DNA from: Flavobacterium sp. CYK-55
GTDB lineage: Bacteria > Bacteroidota > Bacteroidia > Flavobacteriales > Flavobacteriaceae
Assembly: GCF_018413465.1 (NCBI RefSeq)
Contig: NZ_JAHCDK010000002.1
Location: 62,001 to 126,000, forward strand
Direction: 5' to 3'
Length of the DNA stretch: 64,000 nt
In this document: positions 53,811 through 61,992 of the stretch, in pieces
How the letters are laid out: every line of letters begins with the position of its first letter
How positions within the stretch are numbered: the first letter of the stretch is position 1
Translations under genes and position numbers: made by a program
Notes under the pieces: generated by a model
The model's input: the letters and a program-made list of their open reading frames with translations, nothing else
Told to the model about the DNA's origin: nothing
Database searches by the model: none

Positions 53811-55397
53811 ATGCCCAGCGACTGTATTAGCTATCAAGAATCAGGTTATTTTACTCCATTGATTGTAGATTATCTCAATCAGTCCCCTGAAGTTGAATCA
53901 CTTTATAATCATTTTCCGAATTTAGAAGGATTCAAGGCTCAGATTGCTGAAAAAAAACAGCAATTTCCGTTAGCTCATCGAGCAACTCTGGTTGAAGAAC
54001 TCAAAAAGCAATATGCAAAACTGAATGCTACAGAAAGTTTGAGCAATATTGAGTTACTTGCTTCAGAAAATACCTTTACCATTACGACAGGGCATCAACT
54101 CAATTTGTTTACCGGACCTTTGTATTTTTTGTACAAAATCATTTCAACCATTAATCTCTGTAAGGAACTCAAAATAAATTTTCCTGAATATAATTTTGTT
54201 CCGGTTTATTGGATGGCCACCGAAGATCATGATTTCGAGGAAATTAATTTCTTTAACTACAAAGGCAAAAAAGTCAGGTGGAATGCTGAAGTTTCTGGGG
54301 CCGTCGGGCGTCAATCAACCTCAGGACTCAAAGATGTTTACGAGGTTTTTGCACAAGAAATTGGTCACAGCCAAAATGCCGAGCAAATCAAAAAATGGTT
54401 TAAGGAAGCTTATTTAAAACACGATAATTTAGCCGACGCCACTCGATATTTAGCGCACCAACTTTTTGGATCGTATGGCTTGGTTATTTTGGATGCGGAT
54501 GTTCCGGCTTTAAAACAAATATTTGTTCCGTATATTCAAAAAGAACTCACCGAACAAACCACACACCAACAAGTTTTACAGACCAATGAGCTACTCAAAG
54601 ATTATTTGGTTCAGGTCAATCCGCGAAAAATTAACTTATTTTATCTTGAAGATAGTCTGCGAGAGCGCATTATTCTTGAAGACAATCAATATAAAGTAAA
54701 CGATACTGAGTTGATTTTTACACAAAGTGAAATTCTTTCAGAAGTTAAGCATCACCCTGAAAAATTCAGTCCGAATGTATTGCTCAGACCTTTATATCAA
54801 GAAGTAATCTTGCCTAATTTATGCTACATAGGTGGTGGCGGTGAATTGGCTTATTGGCTACAACTCAAAGCTAATTTTGAGAATTTCGGGGTTACTTTTC
54901 CTATTTTATTATTGCGCAATTCAGTGTTGTTAGTCACCGAAAAGCAAGCCCAAAAATCAGATAACCTAAAGCTTAGTTGGCAAGATTTATTCAAAAATCA
55001 GCATGAATTAATCAACATCAAAACCAAAGAAATCTCTGAATTCCCAATTGATTTGAGCATTCAAAAAGATCATTTGAGCACACAATTTCATTATTTGCAC
55101 AAATTGGCCGAAAAGACAGACGCTTCATTTTCTGGAGCCGTCAAAGCGCAAGAAGCCAAGCAAATCAAAGGTTTAGAAAACCTTGAAAAAAGATTGCTCA
55201 AAGCGCAGAAACGCAAACACAAAGATCAACTTGAACGAATCATTTTATTGCAAAATGAACTTTTTCCCGGGAAATCTTTACAAGAAAGGCAACTCAATTT
55301 CTCAGAATTTTATATTGAGTTTGGCAATCAATTGATTGAAAATTTATTTGAAAAGTTACATCCGTTAAATGATAATTTTACAGTTGTAAAATTATAA
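53811..55397 (+). CDS. bshC: Bacillithiol biosynthesis cysteine-adding enzyme BshC
   Basis: Last step of bacillithiol synthesis: joining cysteine to glucosaminyl-malate in the cytoplasm. The start is the ATG at 53811, because MPSDCISYQESGYFTPLIVDYL is the conserved family N-terminus; a longer frame from 53730 adds 27 implausible residues. The 528 residues fit the family. Seen are ITTGHQLNLFTGPLYFLYKI (HxxN near 110-130), PVYWMATEDHDFEEINFF (a HxGH/nucleotidyltransferase-like region), PRKINLFYLEDSLRERI, and RPLYQEVILPNLCYIGGGGELAYWLQLK. A C-terminal coiled coil (about 425-490) follows. It diverges from the radical SAM gene. A TACTTTTA sequence near 53788 is one base off the -7 consensus. Confidence 0.95.
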   Translation: MPSDCISYQESGYFTPLIVDYLNQSPEVESLYNHFPNLEGFKAQIAEKKQQFPLAHRATLVEELKKQYAKLNATESLSNIELLASENTFTITTGHQLNLFTGPLYFLYKIISTINLCKELKINFPEYNFVPVYWMATEDHDFEEINFFNYKGKKVRWNAEVSGAVGRQSTSGLKDVYEVFAQEIGHSQNAEQIKKWFKEAYLKHDNLADATRYLAHQLFGSYGLVILDADVPALKQIFVPYIQKELTEQTTHQQVLQTNELLKDYLVQVNPRKINLFYLEDSLRERIILEDNQYKVNDTELIFTQSEILSEVKHHPEKFSPNVLLRPLYQEVILPNLCYIGGGGELAYWLQLKANFENFGVTFPILLLRNSVLLVTEKQAQKSDNLKLSWQDLFKNQHELINIKTKEISEFPIDLSIQKDHLSTQFHYLHKLAEKTDASFSGAVKAQEAKQIKGLENLEKRLLKAQKRKHKDQLERIILLQNELFPGKSLQERQLNFSEFYIEFGNQLIENLFEKLHPLNDNFTVVKL

Positions 55398-55482
55398 AGT
55401 AACAACGCAAATCAGTAAATCACACTTAATCTTGGGCATTCATAAATAGCGATTTGTCAGTTAATTAATAATCTTTTCAACA

Positions 55483-55496
55483 CGAAAACGTTTTCG
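55483..55496. promoter_or_regulatory. Candidate LacI-family operator, 14-bp perfect palindrome
   Basis: CGAAAACGTTTTCG is a perfect palindrome with a central CG, the usual form of LacI/GalR-family operators such as maltose or catabolite sites. It lies about 85 bp before the SusE/SusF-like gene. Confidence 0.5.
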
Positions 55497-55580
55497 CTTA
55501 TTTTTTTAAGGTTTGTTCTGAACTATCAGAGTTTTTTTTAGCTTAAATTAGCGTTGTAAAAATTTTTTAACTCAAAAATT

Positions 55581-57041
55581 ATGAAAACAAAATTACTTTT
55601 ATTATTACTTGTGTTCTTTGGATGGACCTCACAAGCACAAGTTTCAATGATTGGTCCCGGTGCTACCGGAACACAATGGGACGCTGATATTGATTTACTT
55701 GATCAAGGAGGTGGTATCTGGTCATTGACAAATGTTACTATGCCTGGGGGTGAATTCAAATTCAGAAAAAACCACTCATGGGGTGTTAACTGGGGTGCCG
55801 TTGGTTTCCCAACAGGAACTGGTGTTCAAGACGGACCAAACATTACTGCTATCAGCGGTACTTATGATGTAACCTTTAATGAGAATACCGGAGAATATTC
55901 ATTTAGCGGTGGTGCTCCTGTGCCAGTTGTTAAATTAGTTGGTGCTGCAGTAAGTGATGTAAACGGAATCAGCTTTATCACTACAGACGGAGTAGTATAT
56001 ACTGCAAGCAATGTAACTTTACTTGACGGAAATGCTCAATTTGATATTGATGGATCATTGGTTGGAGAAACTACTTTCCCGACAGGTACATTGTCAGGTG
56101 CTTCTGACAACATTCCAGTTGTAGGTGGCGGATATACTTCAATTACTTTAGATTTATCTTCAGGAAACTATACTTTCGTAGCGGCACCTATTTATCCAGT
56201 AATAAGCATTATTGGTAGTGCTGTTGGTGGATGGGATGAGGCTCATGAAGTTGATATGGCTACCAATGATGGAGTTATGTATACTGCAACTGTAACCCTT
56301 GATGGTACTGCAGGCAACAATGAATTGAAATTCAGAACTGGTCACGATTGGGGATTACCTAATTATGGTGCTTCTGATTGGCCAACAGGTATCGCTACAA
56401 CAACTGGCGGAAATATTCCTGTAGCTGCTTCAGGAACTTATTCAGTTACTTTCAACTTGACTACAGGTGAGTACAATTTCTTCTTCCCGGGTATTTCATT
56501 AGTTGGTGATGCTACCCCTGGTGGATGGCCAACAGGAACTCCAGGCGAAATTGATCCTGCTCAATTAACTACTACAGATGGTTTAGACTATCAATTAGCA
56601 AGTATTTCATTAGTGGTAGGCGGAGCTAAGTTCCGTCAAAACAATGATTGGGCTACCAACTGGGGCGCGGCTGATTTCCCTGCAGGTACAGCTACTCCTG
56701 GAGGTGCTAACATTGCTGTAGCAACTGCTGGTGATTATGGTATCCTTTTCAATAGAGTATCTGGTGTATATACATTTGGTGCGCCATTGGCTAACAATAC
56801 TTTCAGCAAATCAAATTTTGTAGTGGCTCCAAACCCAACAAACAATGCTTGGACTTTTGCTTCATCAAACAAAGCAATCATTTCAATTCAAATTGTTGAT
56901 GTTTTAGGAAATGTGGTTGCTACCATTGCACCACAAGCAACTACAACTTCTGTTGATGCTTCAAGCTTGGCTAAAGGCTTGTACATGGCGAAAATTTCAA
57001 CTGCTAACGGTTCAGAAACTGTTAAGTTGATGAAAAACTAA
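55581..57041 (+). CDS. Secreted protein with four SusE/SusF-like modules and T9SS type A sorting domain
   Basis: Secreted protein of 486 residues. The signal peptide (MKTKLLLLLLVFFGWTSQAQ) has no lipobox cysteine, unlike true SusE/SusF lipoproteins. Four repeats of about 90-105 residues follow, at about 22-112, 115-210, 213-303 and 305-400. Repeats 1, 3 and 4 share KFRxxxxW, NWG or NYG, FPxGTxxxGxNI and YxVxFNxxTGEYxF; repeat 2 is the most diverged. This pattern resembles the starch-binding modules of SusE/SusF. The T9SS type A signal closes the protein (VVAPNPTNNAWTF, IQIVDVLGNVV, AKGLYMAKI). There are no SusC/SusD or amylase genes beside it, so starch or glucan binding is inferred from resemblance only. 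A LacI-type palindrome upstream supports sugar control. Confidence 0.87.
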   Translation: MKTKLLLLLLVFFGWTSQAQVSMIGPGATGTQWDADIDLLDQGGGIWSLTNVTMPGGEFKFRKNHSWGVNWGAVGFPTGTGVQDGPNITAISGTYDVTFNENTGEYSFSGGAPVPVVKLVGAAVSDVNGISFITTDGVVYTASNVTLLDGNAQFDIDGSLVGETTFPTGTLSGASDNIPVVGGGYTSITLDLSSGNYTFVAAPIYPVISIIGSAVGGWDEAHEVDMATNDGVMYTATVTLDGTAGNNELKFRTGHDWGLPNYGASDWPTGIATTTGGNIPVAASGTYSVTFNLTTGEYNFFFPGISLVGDATPGGWPTGTPGEIDPAQLTTTDGLDYQLASISLVVGGAKFRQNNDWATNWGAADFPAGTATPGGANIAVATAGDYGILFNRVSGVYTFGAPLANNTFSKSNFVVAPNPTNNAWTFASSNKAIISIQIVDVLGNVVATIAPQATTTSVDASSLAKGLYMAKISTANGSETVKLMKN

Positions 57042-57063
57042 TTTTTGAGTTTTTTTCATATCT

Positions 57064-57097
57064 AAAAATCCCCGGCTCGTTCGGGGATTTTTTTTGC
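57064..57097 (+). terminator. Terminator of the SusE/SusF-like gene
   Basis: ATCCCCG (57068-57074) pairs with CGGGGAT (57082-57088), then eight T. Confidence 0.9.
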
Positions 57098-57139
57098 TTT
57101 ATATTCACTTCAAAGGTTTTAGGAATCAATTAATAATAC

Positions 57140-57147
57140 TATTTTTG
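57140..57147 (+). promoter_or_regulatory. -7 box of ndk
   Basis: TATTTTTG matches TAnnTTTG, 61 bp before the ndk ATG. Confidence 0.55.
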
Positions 57148-57208
57148 CAGCCGATTTAAGGCAAATAAGCCAAACAGAAAATTAAAATTAAAATTAAATA
57201 CTATAAAA

Positions 57209-57628
57209 ATGGCTGGTAACAGAACTTTTACAATGATTAAACCCGATGCGGTTGAAAAAGGATACATCGGTGGAATTTTGAACATGATTACTGAAGGTGG
57301 TTTCAGAATCGTATCCATGAAATTAACGCAATTAACCGTTGCAGACGCTCAAAAATTCTACGCGGTACACGCCGCTAGACCTTTCTTTGGTGAATTGGTA
57401 GAATTCATGACTCGTGGTCCGATTGTAGCAGCTATCTTAGAGAAAGACAATGCAGTTGAAGACTTCAGAGCTTTAATTGGTGCAACCAACCCGGCTGATG
57501 CTGCTGAGGGAACCATCCGTAAAAAATATGCTTCATCGATTGGTGAAAATGCTGTTCACGGTTCAGACTCTGATGAGAACGCTGCTATTGAAGGTGCTTT
57601 TCACTTTGCCGGAAGAGAGCAATTCTAA
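57209..57628 (+). CDS. ndk: Nucleoside diphosphate kinase
   Basis: Transfers the gamma phosphate between nucleoside triphosphates and diphosphates in the cytoplasm. The 139 residues carry every hallmark: [19 protein letters not shown] at the N-terminus, [14 protein letters not shown], the nucleotide site [22 protein letters not shown], and the phospho-histidine H117 in [12 protein letters not shown]. It is a single-gene unit with its own promoter and a strong terminator. Its A-rich leader of about 55 nt holds no start-proximal Shine-Dalgarno sequence, which is normal for this phylum. Confidence 0.98.
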   Translation: MAGNRTFTMIKPDAVEKGYIGGILNMITEGGFRIVSMKLTQLTVADAQKFYAVHAARPFFGELVEFMTRGPIVAAILEKDNAVEDFRALIGATNPADAAEGTIRKKYASSIGENAVHGSDSDENAAIEGAFHFAGREQF

Positions 57629-57630
57629 AA

Positions 57631-57760
57631 AGATTGTAAGATCATAAGATTTCAAGACTTAATGGTCAGAAATATAAAATCCCGTTCTGCTGTGAACGGG
57701 ATTTTTTTTGAACATATCTAATAATCTTACAGTCTTACAGTCTTAAAATCTAAAATCACC
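57631..57760. repeat. Long imperfect inverted repeat of short TAAGATT units flanking the ndk terminator
   Basis: AAGATTGTAAGATCATAAGATT (starting near 57630) is nearly complementary to AATCTTACAGTCTTACAGTCTT (starting near 57722), with about four mismatches in 22. Each arm is itself made of degenerate 8-9 bp units. The ndk terminator hairpin sits in the middle. Confidence 0.6.
57677..57711 (+). terminator. Terminator of ndk
   Basis: AATCCCGTTC (57678-57687) pairs with GAACGGGATT (57694-57703), followed by T. Confidence 0.92.
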
Positions 57761-58052
57761 TCAAAACTACTTGCTTAATTACTTCTTGTCCGAGTTCATC
57801 ATTAATCATACGAATGATTTTATCTTTGCCGTAACTGAGTTCTTCGCGCAAAACCGCCGAGGTCAAATCAACATATAAAGTAGTTCCTTTGAGCGTGACT
57901 TTTTGCGTATAAGTATTCACGCCATTACCCATGAGCGACTTCCAAGCATCGGCCACTGCAATCTGATTCATACCAGATTCAAGCTTGTTACTGGAAATAA
58001 TCTGCTTGAGTACCTCGCCTACCGAATTCTCGTTACTTAGCCTTTTGCTCAT
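57756..58052 (-). CDS. DUF721 (DciA-like) protein
   Basis: Small protein of 98 residues in the DUF721 family, whose best-known member DciA loads the replicative helicase DnaB in bacteria without DnaC. The family core is seen in the middle (IAVADAWKSLMGNGVNTYTQKVTLKGTTLYVDLTSAVLREEL-type sequence, about 30-72). The C-terminal part IRMINDELGQEVIKQVVLR completes the KH-like fold. It lacks the long C-terminal tail of proteobacterial DciA, so helicase loading here is an inference. It overlaps the upstream lipoprotein gene by 20 bp and is thus translationally coupled. Confidence 0.85.
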   Translation of the reverse strand: MSKRLSNENSVGEVLKQIISSNKLESGMNQIAVADAWKSLMGNGVNTYTQKVTLKGTTLYVDLTSAVLREELSYGKDKIIRMINDELGQEVIKQVVLR

Positions 58053-58473
58053 GCGGAATTAGGTTAATGGGTTGCGCTTTTTTGTAGTGATATTTCTTGT
58101 GGGAATCATTTTCAATCACGAGTTCTTGATCGGTTAATGTCAGGATGGTTTCTTGCCACTGAGCATAAGCCGTTTTGCAGTTCAAAATGAGTTTTCCGTC
58201 TTTTTCTTGGGCCGATATAGATTCAGATAAATCGTTGGTGAGAAAAGTACCGTCGAGTTGCGGCATGACTTTTTTGCGATAGCCCTTTTGATTTTTGATT
58301 TCAATGTAATCAAACGATTCATTCATTTTGTATTCTTTGTGGTCGCCTTCGGGAAAATCAACGGATTTGATTTCCCAATAACCATTGATTTTAGGTAAAT
58401 CGGTCAATTTAGCGTTGGGTTGACACGCGCTTAAAACGAATAAAACAACCAGTGAATACAGCAATTTTTTCAT
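58033..58473 (-). CDS. Lipocalin-like lipoprotein of unknown function
   Basis: Predicted lipoprotein of 146 residues. The signal peptide MKKLLYSLVVLFVLSAC has the lipobox LSAC with C17. The mature part looks like a small beta-barrel of the lipocalin-like type common in Bacteroidetes: INGYWEIKSVDFPEG, then FDYIEIKNQKGYRKKVMPQLDGTF, KLILNCKTAYAQWQETILTL and ELVIENDSHKKYHYKK. No ligand can be named. It precedes the DUF721 gene with an overlap, and lies behind the ftsY terminator. Confidence 0.8.
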   Translation of the reverse strand: MKKLLYSLVVLFVLSACQPNAKLTDLPKINGYWEIKSVDFPEGDHKEYKMNESFDYIEIKNQKGYRKKVMPQLDGTFLTNDLSESISAQEKDGKLILNCKTAYAQWQETILTLTDQELVIENDSHKKYHYKKAQPINLIPHEQKAK

Positions 58474-58511
58474 GGACTTTTTGAATCTGAATCGAGCCTC
58501 TAATTTAAATC

Positions 58512-58542
58512 AAAAAAGGACATCAAAATACAATGATGCCCT
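58512..58542 (-). terminator. Terminator of ftsY
   Basis: On the minus strand GGGCATCA (58541-58534) pairs with TGATGTCC (58525-58518), with one G-U pair, followed by six T. Confidence 0.85.
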
Positions 58543-58567
58543 CTTTATCTATAAAATCTTGTTGGGT

Positions 58568-59548
58568 TTATTTAAAGAATGAATCGACGAATTCGTATTT
58601 GTTGAATACTTGTAAATCATTGATGCCTTCGCCTACACCAATATATTTTACCGGAATCTGAAATTGATCTGAAATACCAATCACCACACCGCCTTTGGCC
58701 GTTCCGTCGAGTTTGGTAACCGCCAGTGAAGTAACTTCGGTAGCAGCGGTAAACTGTTTGGCTTGTTCAAAAGCATTTTGCCCGGTTGAACCATCGAGCA
58801 CCAACAATACTTCATGCGGTGCATCTTCTTGGATTTTTTGCATCACGCGTTTTACTTTAGACAATTCGCCCATAAGGTGTGCTTTGTTATGCAAACGACC
58901 GGCTGTATCAATAATCACCACATCGGCATTTTGCGCTACAGCACTTTGCAAAGTATCAAAAGCTACTGATGCAGGATCGCTGCCCATTTGCTGTTTTACC
59001 AGCGGAACACCAACGCGGTCTGCCCATATTTGCAACTGATCAATCGCGGCAGCACGAAACGTATCAGCAGCGCCTAAAACTACTTTATATCCTTGGTTTT
59101 TAAACTGATGCGCTAGTTTTCCGATGGTGGTGGTTTTACCTACTCCGTTTACGCCCACAATCATAATCACATACGGATGTTTGTCTTGCGGTATGCTAAA
59201 CTCAGTAGCTTCACCGGAATTGGTCTCTGAAAGCAAGCCCGAAATTTCTTGACGCAAAATCAAATTGAGTTCATCGGTTCCGAGGTATTTATCTTCAGAA
59301 ACGCGTTTCTCTATGCGCTCAATGATTTTAAGTGTGGTTTCAACACCCACGTCTGAAGTAACGAGAATTTCTTCAAGGTTATCTAAAACCTCGTCATCTA
59401 CCTTTGATTTACCCGCTATGGCTTTGGTAAGCTTGGTAAAAAAGGAAGTTTTTGATTTTTCTAATCCTTTGTCAAGGGTTTCTTTGGCTTCTTCGGTAAA
59501 AGTGGTTTCTCTTTTTTCAGAAGAAAATATGCGTTTAAAAAATGACAT
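58568..59548 (-). CDS. ftsY: Signal recognition particle receptor FtsY
   Basis: SRP receptor GTPase that docks ribosome-nascent chain complexes at the membrane. It has 326 residues, short because the acidic A domain of E. coli is missing, as is usual in Bacteroidetes. The N-domain helices (about 20-110) are followed by the G domain: G1 GVNGVGKTTT (132-141), LGAADTFRAAA, IIDTAGR, TKLDGTAKGG and the closing GVGEGINDLQVFN. It follows rpmB-rpmG-DUF4295 in the order conserved in the phylum. Here a terminator, a -7 box and a structured repeat separate it from them, giving it a leader of about 180 nt. Confidence 0.97.
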   Translation of the reverse strand: MSFFKRIFSSEKRETTFTEEAKETLDKGLEKSKTSFFTKLTKAIAGKSKVDDEVLDNLEEILVTSDVGVETTLKIIERIEKRVSEDKYLGTDELNLILRQEISGLLSETNSGEATEFSIPQDKHPYVIMIVGVNGVGKTTTIGKLAHQFKNQGYKVVLGAADTFRAAAIDQLQIWADRVGVPLVKQQMGSDPASVAFDTLQSAVAQNADVVIIDTAGRLHNKAHLMGELSKVKRVMQKIQEDAPHEVLLVLDGSTGQNAFEQAKQFTAATEVTSLAVTKLDGTAKGGVVIGISDQFQIPVKYIGVGEGINDLQVFNKYEFVDSFFK

Positions 59549-59572
59549 ATTGTTTGATTTTTAGTACTAATG

Positions 59573-59719
59573 CAGCCCGGATTGCGGCAGACAGCCCGCA
59601 GTTTTGAGCGAAAGTGTTTGCCAAAACAAGACGGCAACCAGTGGAAGCCGAATGGTTTTGTGCCAACACCGCGCGAAAAGCGAGGACTGTGGCCAAAAGC
59701 CGGAAGGTCTGCCCAACTT
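59573..59719 (+). repeat. Divergent, expanded copy of the dispersed structured repeat, copy 4
   Basis: It begins AGCCCGGATTG and ends near AGCCGGAAGGTCTGCCC, so the outer CCGG/CCGG pairing of the family is kept. GGCAGAC (59588 onward) and GTCTGCC near the other end are also complementary. The interior is different from the short copies and holds many GC-rich inverted segments. Orientation is given by the family ends. Read on the minus strand it lies between a -7 box and the ftsY start codon. Confidence 0.6.
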
Positions 59720-59735
59720 TAAATTAAGCGGAACA

Positions 59736-59743
59736 AATATAAA
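59736..59743 (-). promoter_or_regulatory. -7 box likely to drive ftsY
   Basis: TATATTTG on the minus strand, a perfect TAnnTTTG match, placed between the DUF4295 terminator and the repeat. It would start a leader of about 180 nt that includes the repeat. Confidence 0.6.
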
Positions 59744-59744
59744 A

Positions 59745-59774
59745 CAAAAAAGCTACTTTCGGTGAGAAAGTAGC
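59745..59774 (-). terminator. Terminator of rpmB-rpmG-DUF4295
   Basis: GCTACTTTC pairs with GAAAGTAGC (arms near 59752-59760 and 59766-59774) around a five-base loop, followed on the minus strand by six T. Confidence 0.87.
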
Positions 59775-59798
59775 CTGTCTGTATAGGTTGTTTGCGAA

Positions 59799-59951
59799 TT
59801 ATTTCTTTTTCAAGAATTCGTCTACCTCTTCTGGAGCCATAATCGCTTCAACGAATGTGTAAGCGCCGGTTTTTGGAGATTTTACCATTTTGATGGCTTT
59901 AGATAATCTCTTAGAAGCGGTTTGTAAAGTTGCAACGGTTTTCTTTGCCAT
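59799..59951 (-). CDS. DUF4295 family protein (50 residues)
   Basis: Small basic protein of 50 residues, MAKKTVATLQTASKRLSKAI followed by a KMVKSPKTGAYTFVEAIMA segment and an EEVDEFLKKK end. It belongs to DUF4295, a Bacteroidetes-specific family encoded between rpmG and ftsY; its role is unknown, but the context and charge suggest a ribosome-associated protein. The ATG at 59951 is the only sensible start. It is the third gene of the rpmB-rpmG-DUF4295 unit and ends 24 bp before the terminator. Confidence 0.93.
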   Translation of the reverse strand: MAKKTVATLQTASKRLSKAIKMVKSPKTGAYTFVEAIMAPEEVDEFLKKK

Positions 59952-59995
59952 GACTTATATTGTTTAGGAAATTTTTACAGTATAAAAACTCCGAA

Positions 59996-60178
59996 TTACT
60001 TAATTTCTTTGTGAACGGTTACTCTTTTAAGGATAGGATTGAATTTTTTGATTTCTAATCTATCCGGAGTATTTTTTTTGTTTTTAGTAGTGATGTAACG
60101 AGACGTTCCTGGAACACCAGAAGTTTTATGCTCTGTACACTCTAAAATAACTTGGATTCTGTTACCTTTCTTTGCCAT
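59996..60178 (-). CDS. rpmG: 50S ribosomal protein L33
   Basis: Large subunit protein of 60 residues: [43 protein letters not shown] and the closing [10 protein letters not shown]. Only one cysteine (C14) of the zinc-ribbon type is left, so this is a zinc-independent form. It is the second gene of the ribosomal unit, 26 bp behind rpmB. Confidence 0.97.
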
Positions 60179-60204
60179 CTTGCTATTCTTGTTTTAGGAA
60201 CGGA

Positions 60205-60441
60205 TTATTTAATGAATCCTTCTGTCTGCGCTTTTTTCAAAACAGCAGCAATTCCGTTTTTGTTAATTGTTTTTATGGTAGAAGCAGCTACTCTCAATGT
60301 AATCCAACGATCTTCTTCGGCTAGGTAGAAACGTTTTTTTACCAAGTTAACCGAAAATTTTCTTTTCGTTTTGTTCATCGCGTGAGAAACATTGTTCCCT
60401 ACCATCGCTCTTTTACCTGTAAGGTCACAAACTCTTGACAT
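60205..60441 (-). CDS. rpmB: 50S ribosomal protein L28
   Basis: Large subunit protein of 78 residues with the L28 pattern: [55 protein letters not shown]. First gene of the ribosomal unit. The 157-bp gap upstream (to cinA) contains a TTTCTTTG sequence near 60475 that is one base off the -7 consensus; no other signal is obvious there. Confidence 0.97.
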   Translation of the reverse strand: MSRVCDLTGKRAMVGNNVSHAMNKTKRKFSVNLVKKRFYLAEEDRWITLRVAASTIKTINKNGIAAVLKKAQTEGFIK

Positions 60442-60598
60442 TATCTTTATCTTTTATCGTTATTCAAATCGAGGGTGCAAAGAAAATAAAAATAAACCAT
60501 TGTGCAAAATAAATATTAGAGATTTTTTCATTTTTTTTATTTGGATTTTAATCCGTGAAAAGAACTCGCTTTTTTGCTCAAAAAATAATGGCTTTTAT

Positions 60599-61855
60599 TT
60601 ATTCAATACTGCTTTTTAAAATTTCTTTTTGCAACAATTCTAATGCTTTGTTGACGGTTCTGTCGATGACTTTTTCGCGCGGTTGCCCAAAGTTGAATTC
60701 AAAGGTTTGTACTCCAACAGGCGTTGCCAAACCAATAAATACAGTTCCTAAATCGGCAGGTGAATCACCCTTAGACGGGCCGGCATTTCCGGTAGTGGCC
60801 AAAGCGTAATCAGTTTGCATGAGCTTTTGAACCGCTTGTGCCATCGCAGCAGCTACCGCTGAACTTACCACCGAATGTTCTTGAATGAGTTCTGGCTTGA
60901 GCCCCAAAACATCTATTTTGGTCTGGGTAGCGTATGAAACCACACTTCCTTTAAAATAAGCTGAAGCTCCAGAAACCGAAGTAATCAATTGCGCTATTCT
61001 TCCGCCGGTACAACTCTCAGCCGTTGCGAGTGTTTTTTGTTGTTGCGTGAGCAATTTTCCGAGCATAACTTCTAGGGTTTCGCCTTCATCAAAGCCTACA
61101 ATAATATCGCCAATGAGCTCTGTGAGCGTAGTAACTTTTTCGGCGATGGTTTGCTCGAGCAAAGCTTGATCGGTTCCGCGCGCGGTGAGGCGCAAACGAA
61201 CTCTACCCGGAGCAGGCAAATAAGCGAGTTTGATAAAATCGGGTAAGTTGTTTTCCCAATCTTCAATGCGCTCGGCCACCATGCTCTCGCCCATACCATA
61301 AGTCATGATGGTTTTGTGCAAGATATACGGACGTTTGTATTCGGTAACGATTTTCGGAATGAGGTATTGATCAACGATGCCTTTCATTTCAAACGGAACG
61401 CCCGGCAACGAAACAAAAACAGTTTGCTCTTTTTGAATCCACATGCCCGGAGCGGTTCCGTAGGCGTTGTGCAAAATGGTAGCGCGCGATGGAACCAAAG
61501 CTTGATCTTTGTTGACTTGGGTAACGGTTACCGTAAGGATCTTTTGAAACAAATCAACAATGTGTTGCTCGACTTCGAGATTGCGCACCAAAGTATCTTG
61601 GAAGTATTCACAAAAAGTGTGTTTGGTGATGTCGTCTTTGGTCGGGCCCAAACCTCCGGTAATAATGACCAAATCAGTTTGGTTTTGCAAACGCGCAAAA
61701 GTGTCGAGTATGTGTTTTCTATCATCAGAAATAGAAACCATTTCATGCGTTTGAACGCCTACTTTGTCAAGCGCTTTGGCTATATAACCCGAATTGGTAT
61801 CGGTAATTTGCCCGATGAGAATTTCATCGCCGATGGTCACTATAGTTGCTTTCAT
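60599..61855 (-). CDS. cinA: CinA family nicotinamide-nucleotide amidohydrolase
   Basis: Two-domain protein of 418 residues. The N-terminal molybdopterin-binding-like domain (about 1-170; [42 protein letters not shown]) in CinA relatives has ADP-ribose pyrophosphatase activity. The C-terminal PncC domain (about 258-415; [49 protein letters not shown]) deamidates nicotinamide mononucleotide for pyridine nucleotide recycling. The old name competence/damage-inducible protein does not imply competence here. A CGAAGATA sequence at 61922-61929 (TATCTTCG on the minus strand) is a near match to a -7 box. Confidence 0.96.
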   Translation of the reverse strand: MKATIVTIGDEILIGQITDTNSGYIAKALDKVGVQTHEMVSISDDRKHILDTFARLQNQTDLVIITGGLGPTKDDITKHTFCEYFQDTLVRNLEVEQHIVDLFQKILTVTVTQVNKDQALVPSRATILHNAYGTAPGMWIQKEQTVFVSLPGVPFEMKGIVDQYLIPKIVTEYKRPYILHKTIMTYGMGESMVAERIEDWENNLPDFIKLAYLPAPGRVRLRLTARGTDQALLEQTIAEKVTTLTELIGDIIVGFDEGETLEVMLGKLLTQQQKTLATAESCTGGRIAQLITSVSGASAYFKGSVVSYATQTKIDVLGLKPELIQEHSVVSSAVAAAMAQAVQKLMQTDYALATTGNAGPSKGDSPADLGTVFIGLATPVGVQTFEFNFGQPREKVIDRTVNKALELLQKEILKSSIE

Positions 61856-61862
61856 TTTCTTT

Positions 61863-61945
61863 GCGTTACTGAGATATTGAGCTGATAAGCACCTAAGAAA
61901 TCAAGGGCCGCAACAGCCCTGCGAAGATACTGAGTTTCTGAGAAA
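61863..61945. repeat. Degenerate short CTGAG/CTAAG-type repeats upstream of cinA
   Basis: Reads as TACTGAGAT, ATTGAGCT, GATAAGC, ACCTAAGAA, then ATACTGAGTT and TCTGAGAAA, with a spacing of about 8-10 bp. Similar strings occur near 10914, 62140-62175 and 63136-63178. The 320-bp gap from 61856 to 62175 holds this string, a short unremarkable stretch and the expanded repeat copy at 61993. Confidence 0.45.
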
Positions 61946-61992
61946 ATGTAGGATTGAATTTAACCGAAATGACAACCGTAAAACGAAAGCCA

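Noticed and set aside
57720-57745. Short direct repeats that could suggest a CRISPR remnant
   Set aside because: Units are 8-9 bp, degenerate, without constant spacers or cas genes.
60599-61855. cinA as a sign of natural competence
   Set aside because: CinA proteins are widespread nicotinamide-nucleotide amidohydrolases and no competence genes are nearby.
61316-61885. Plus-strand frame of 189 codons opposite cinA
   Set aside because: Antisense to a complete and conserved cinA; no start signal or domain.
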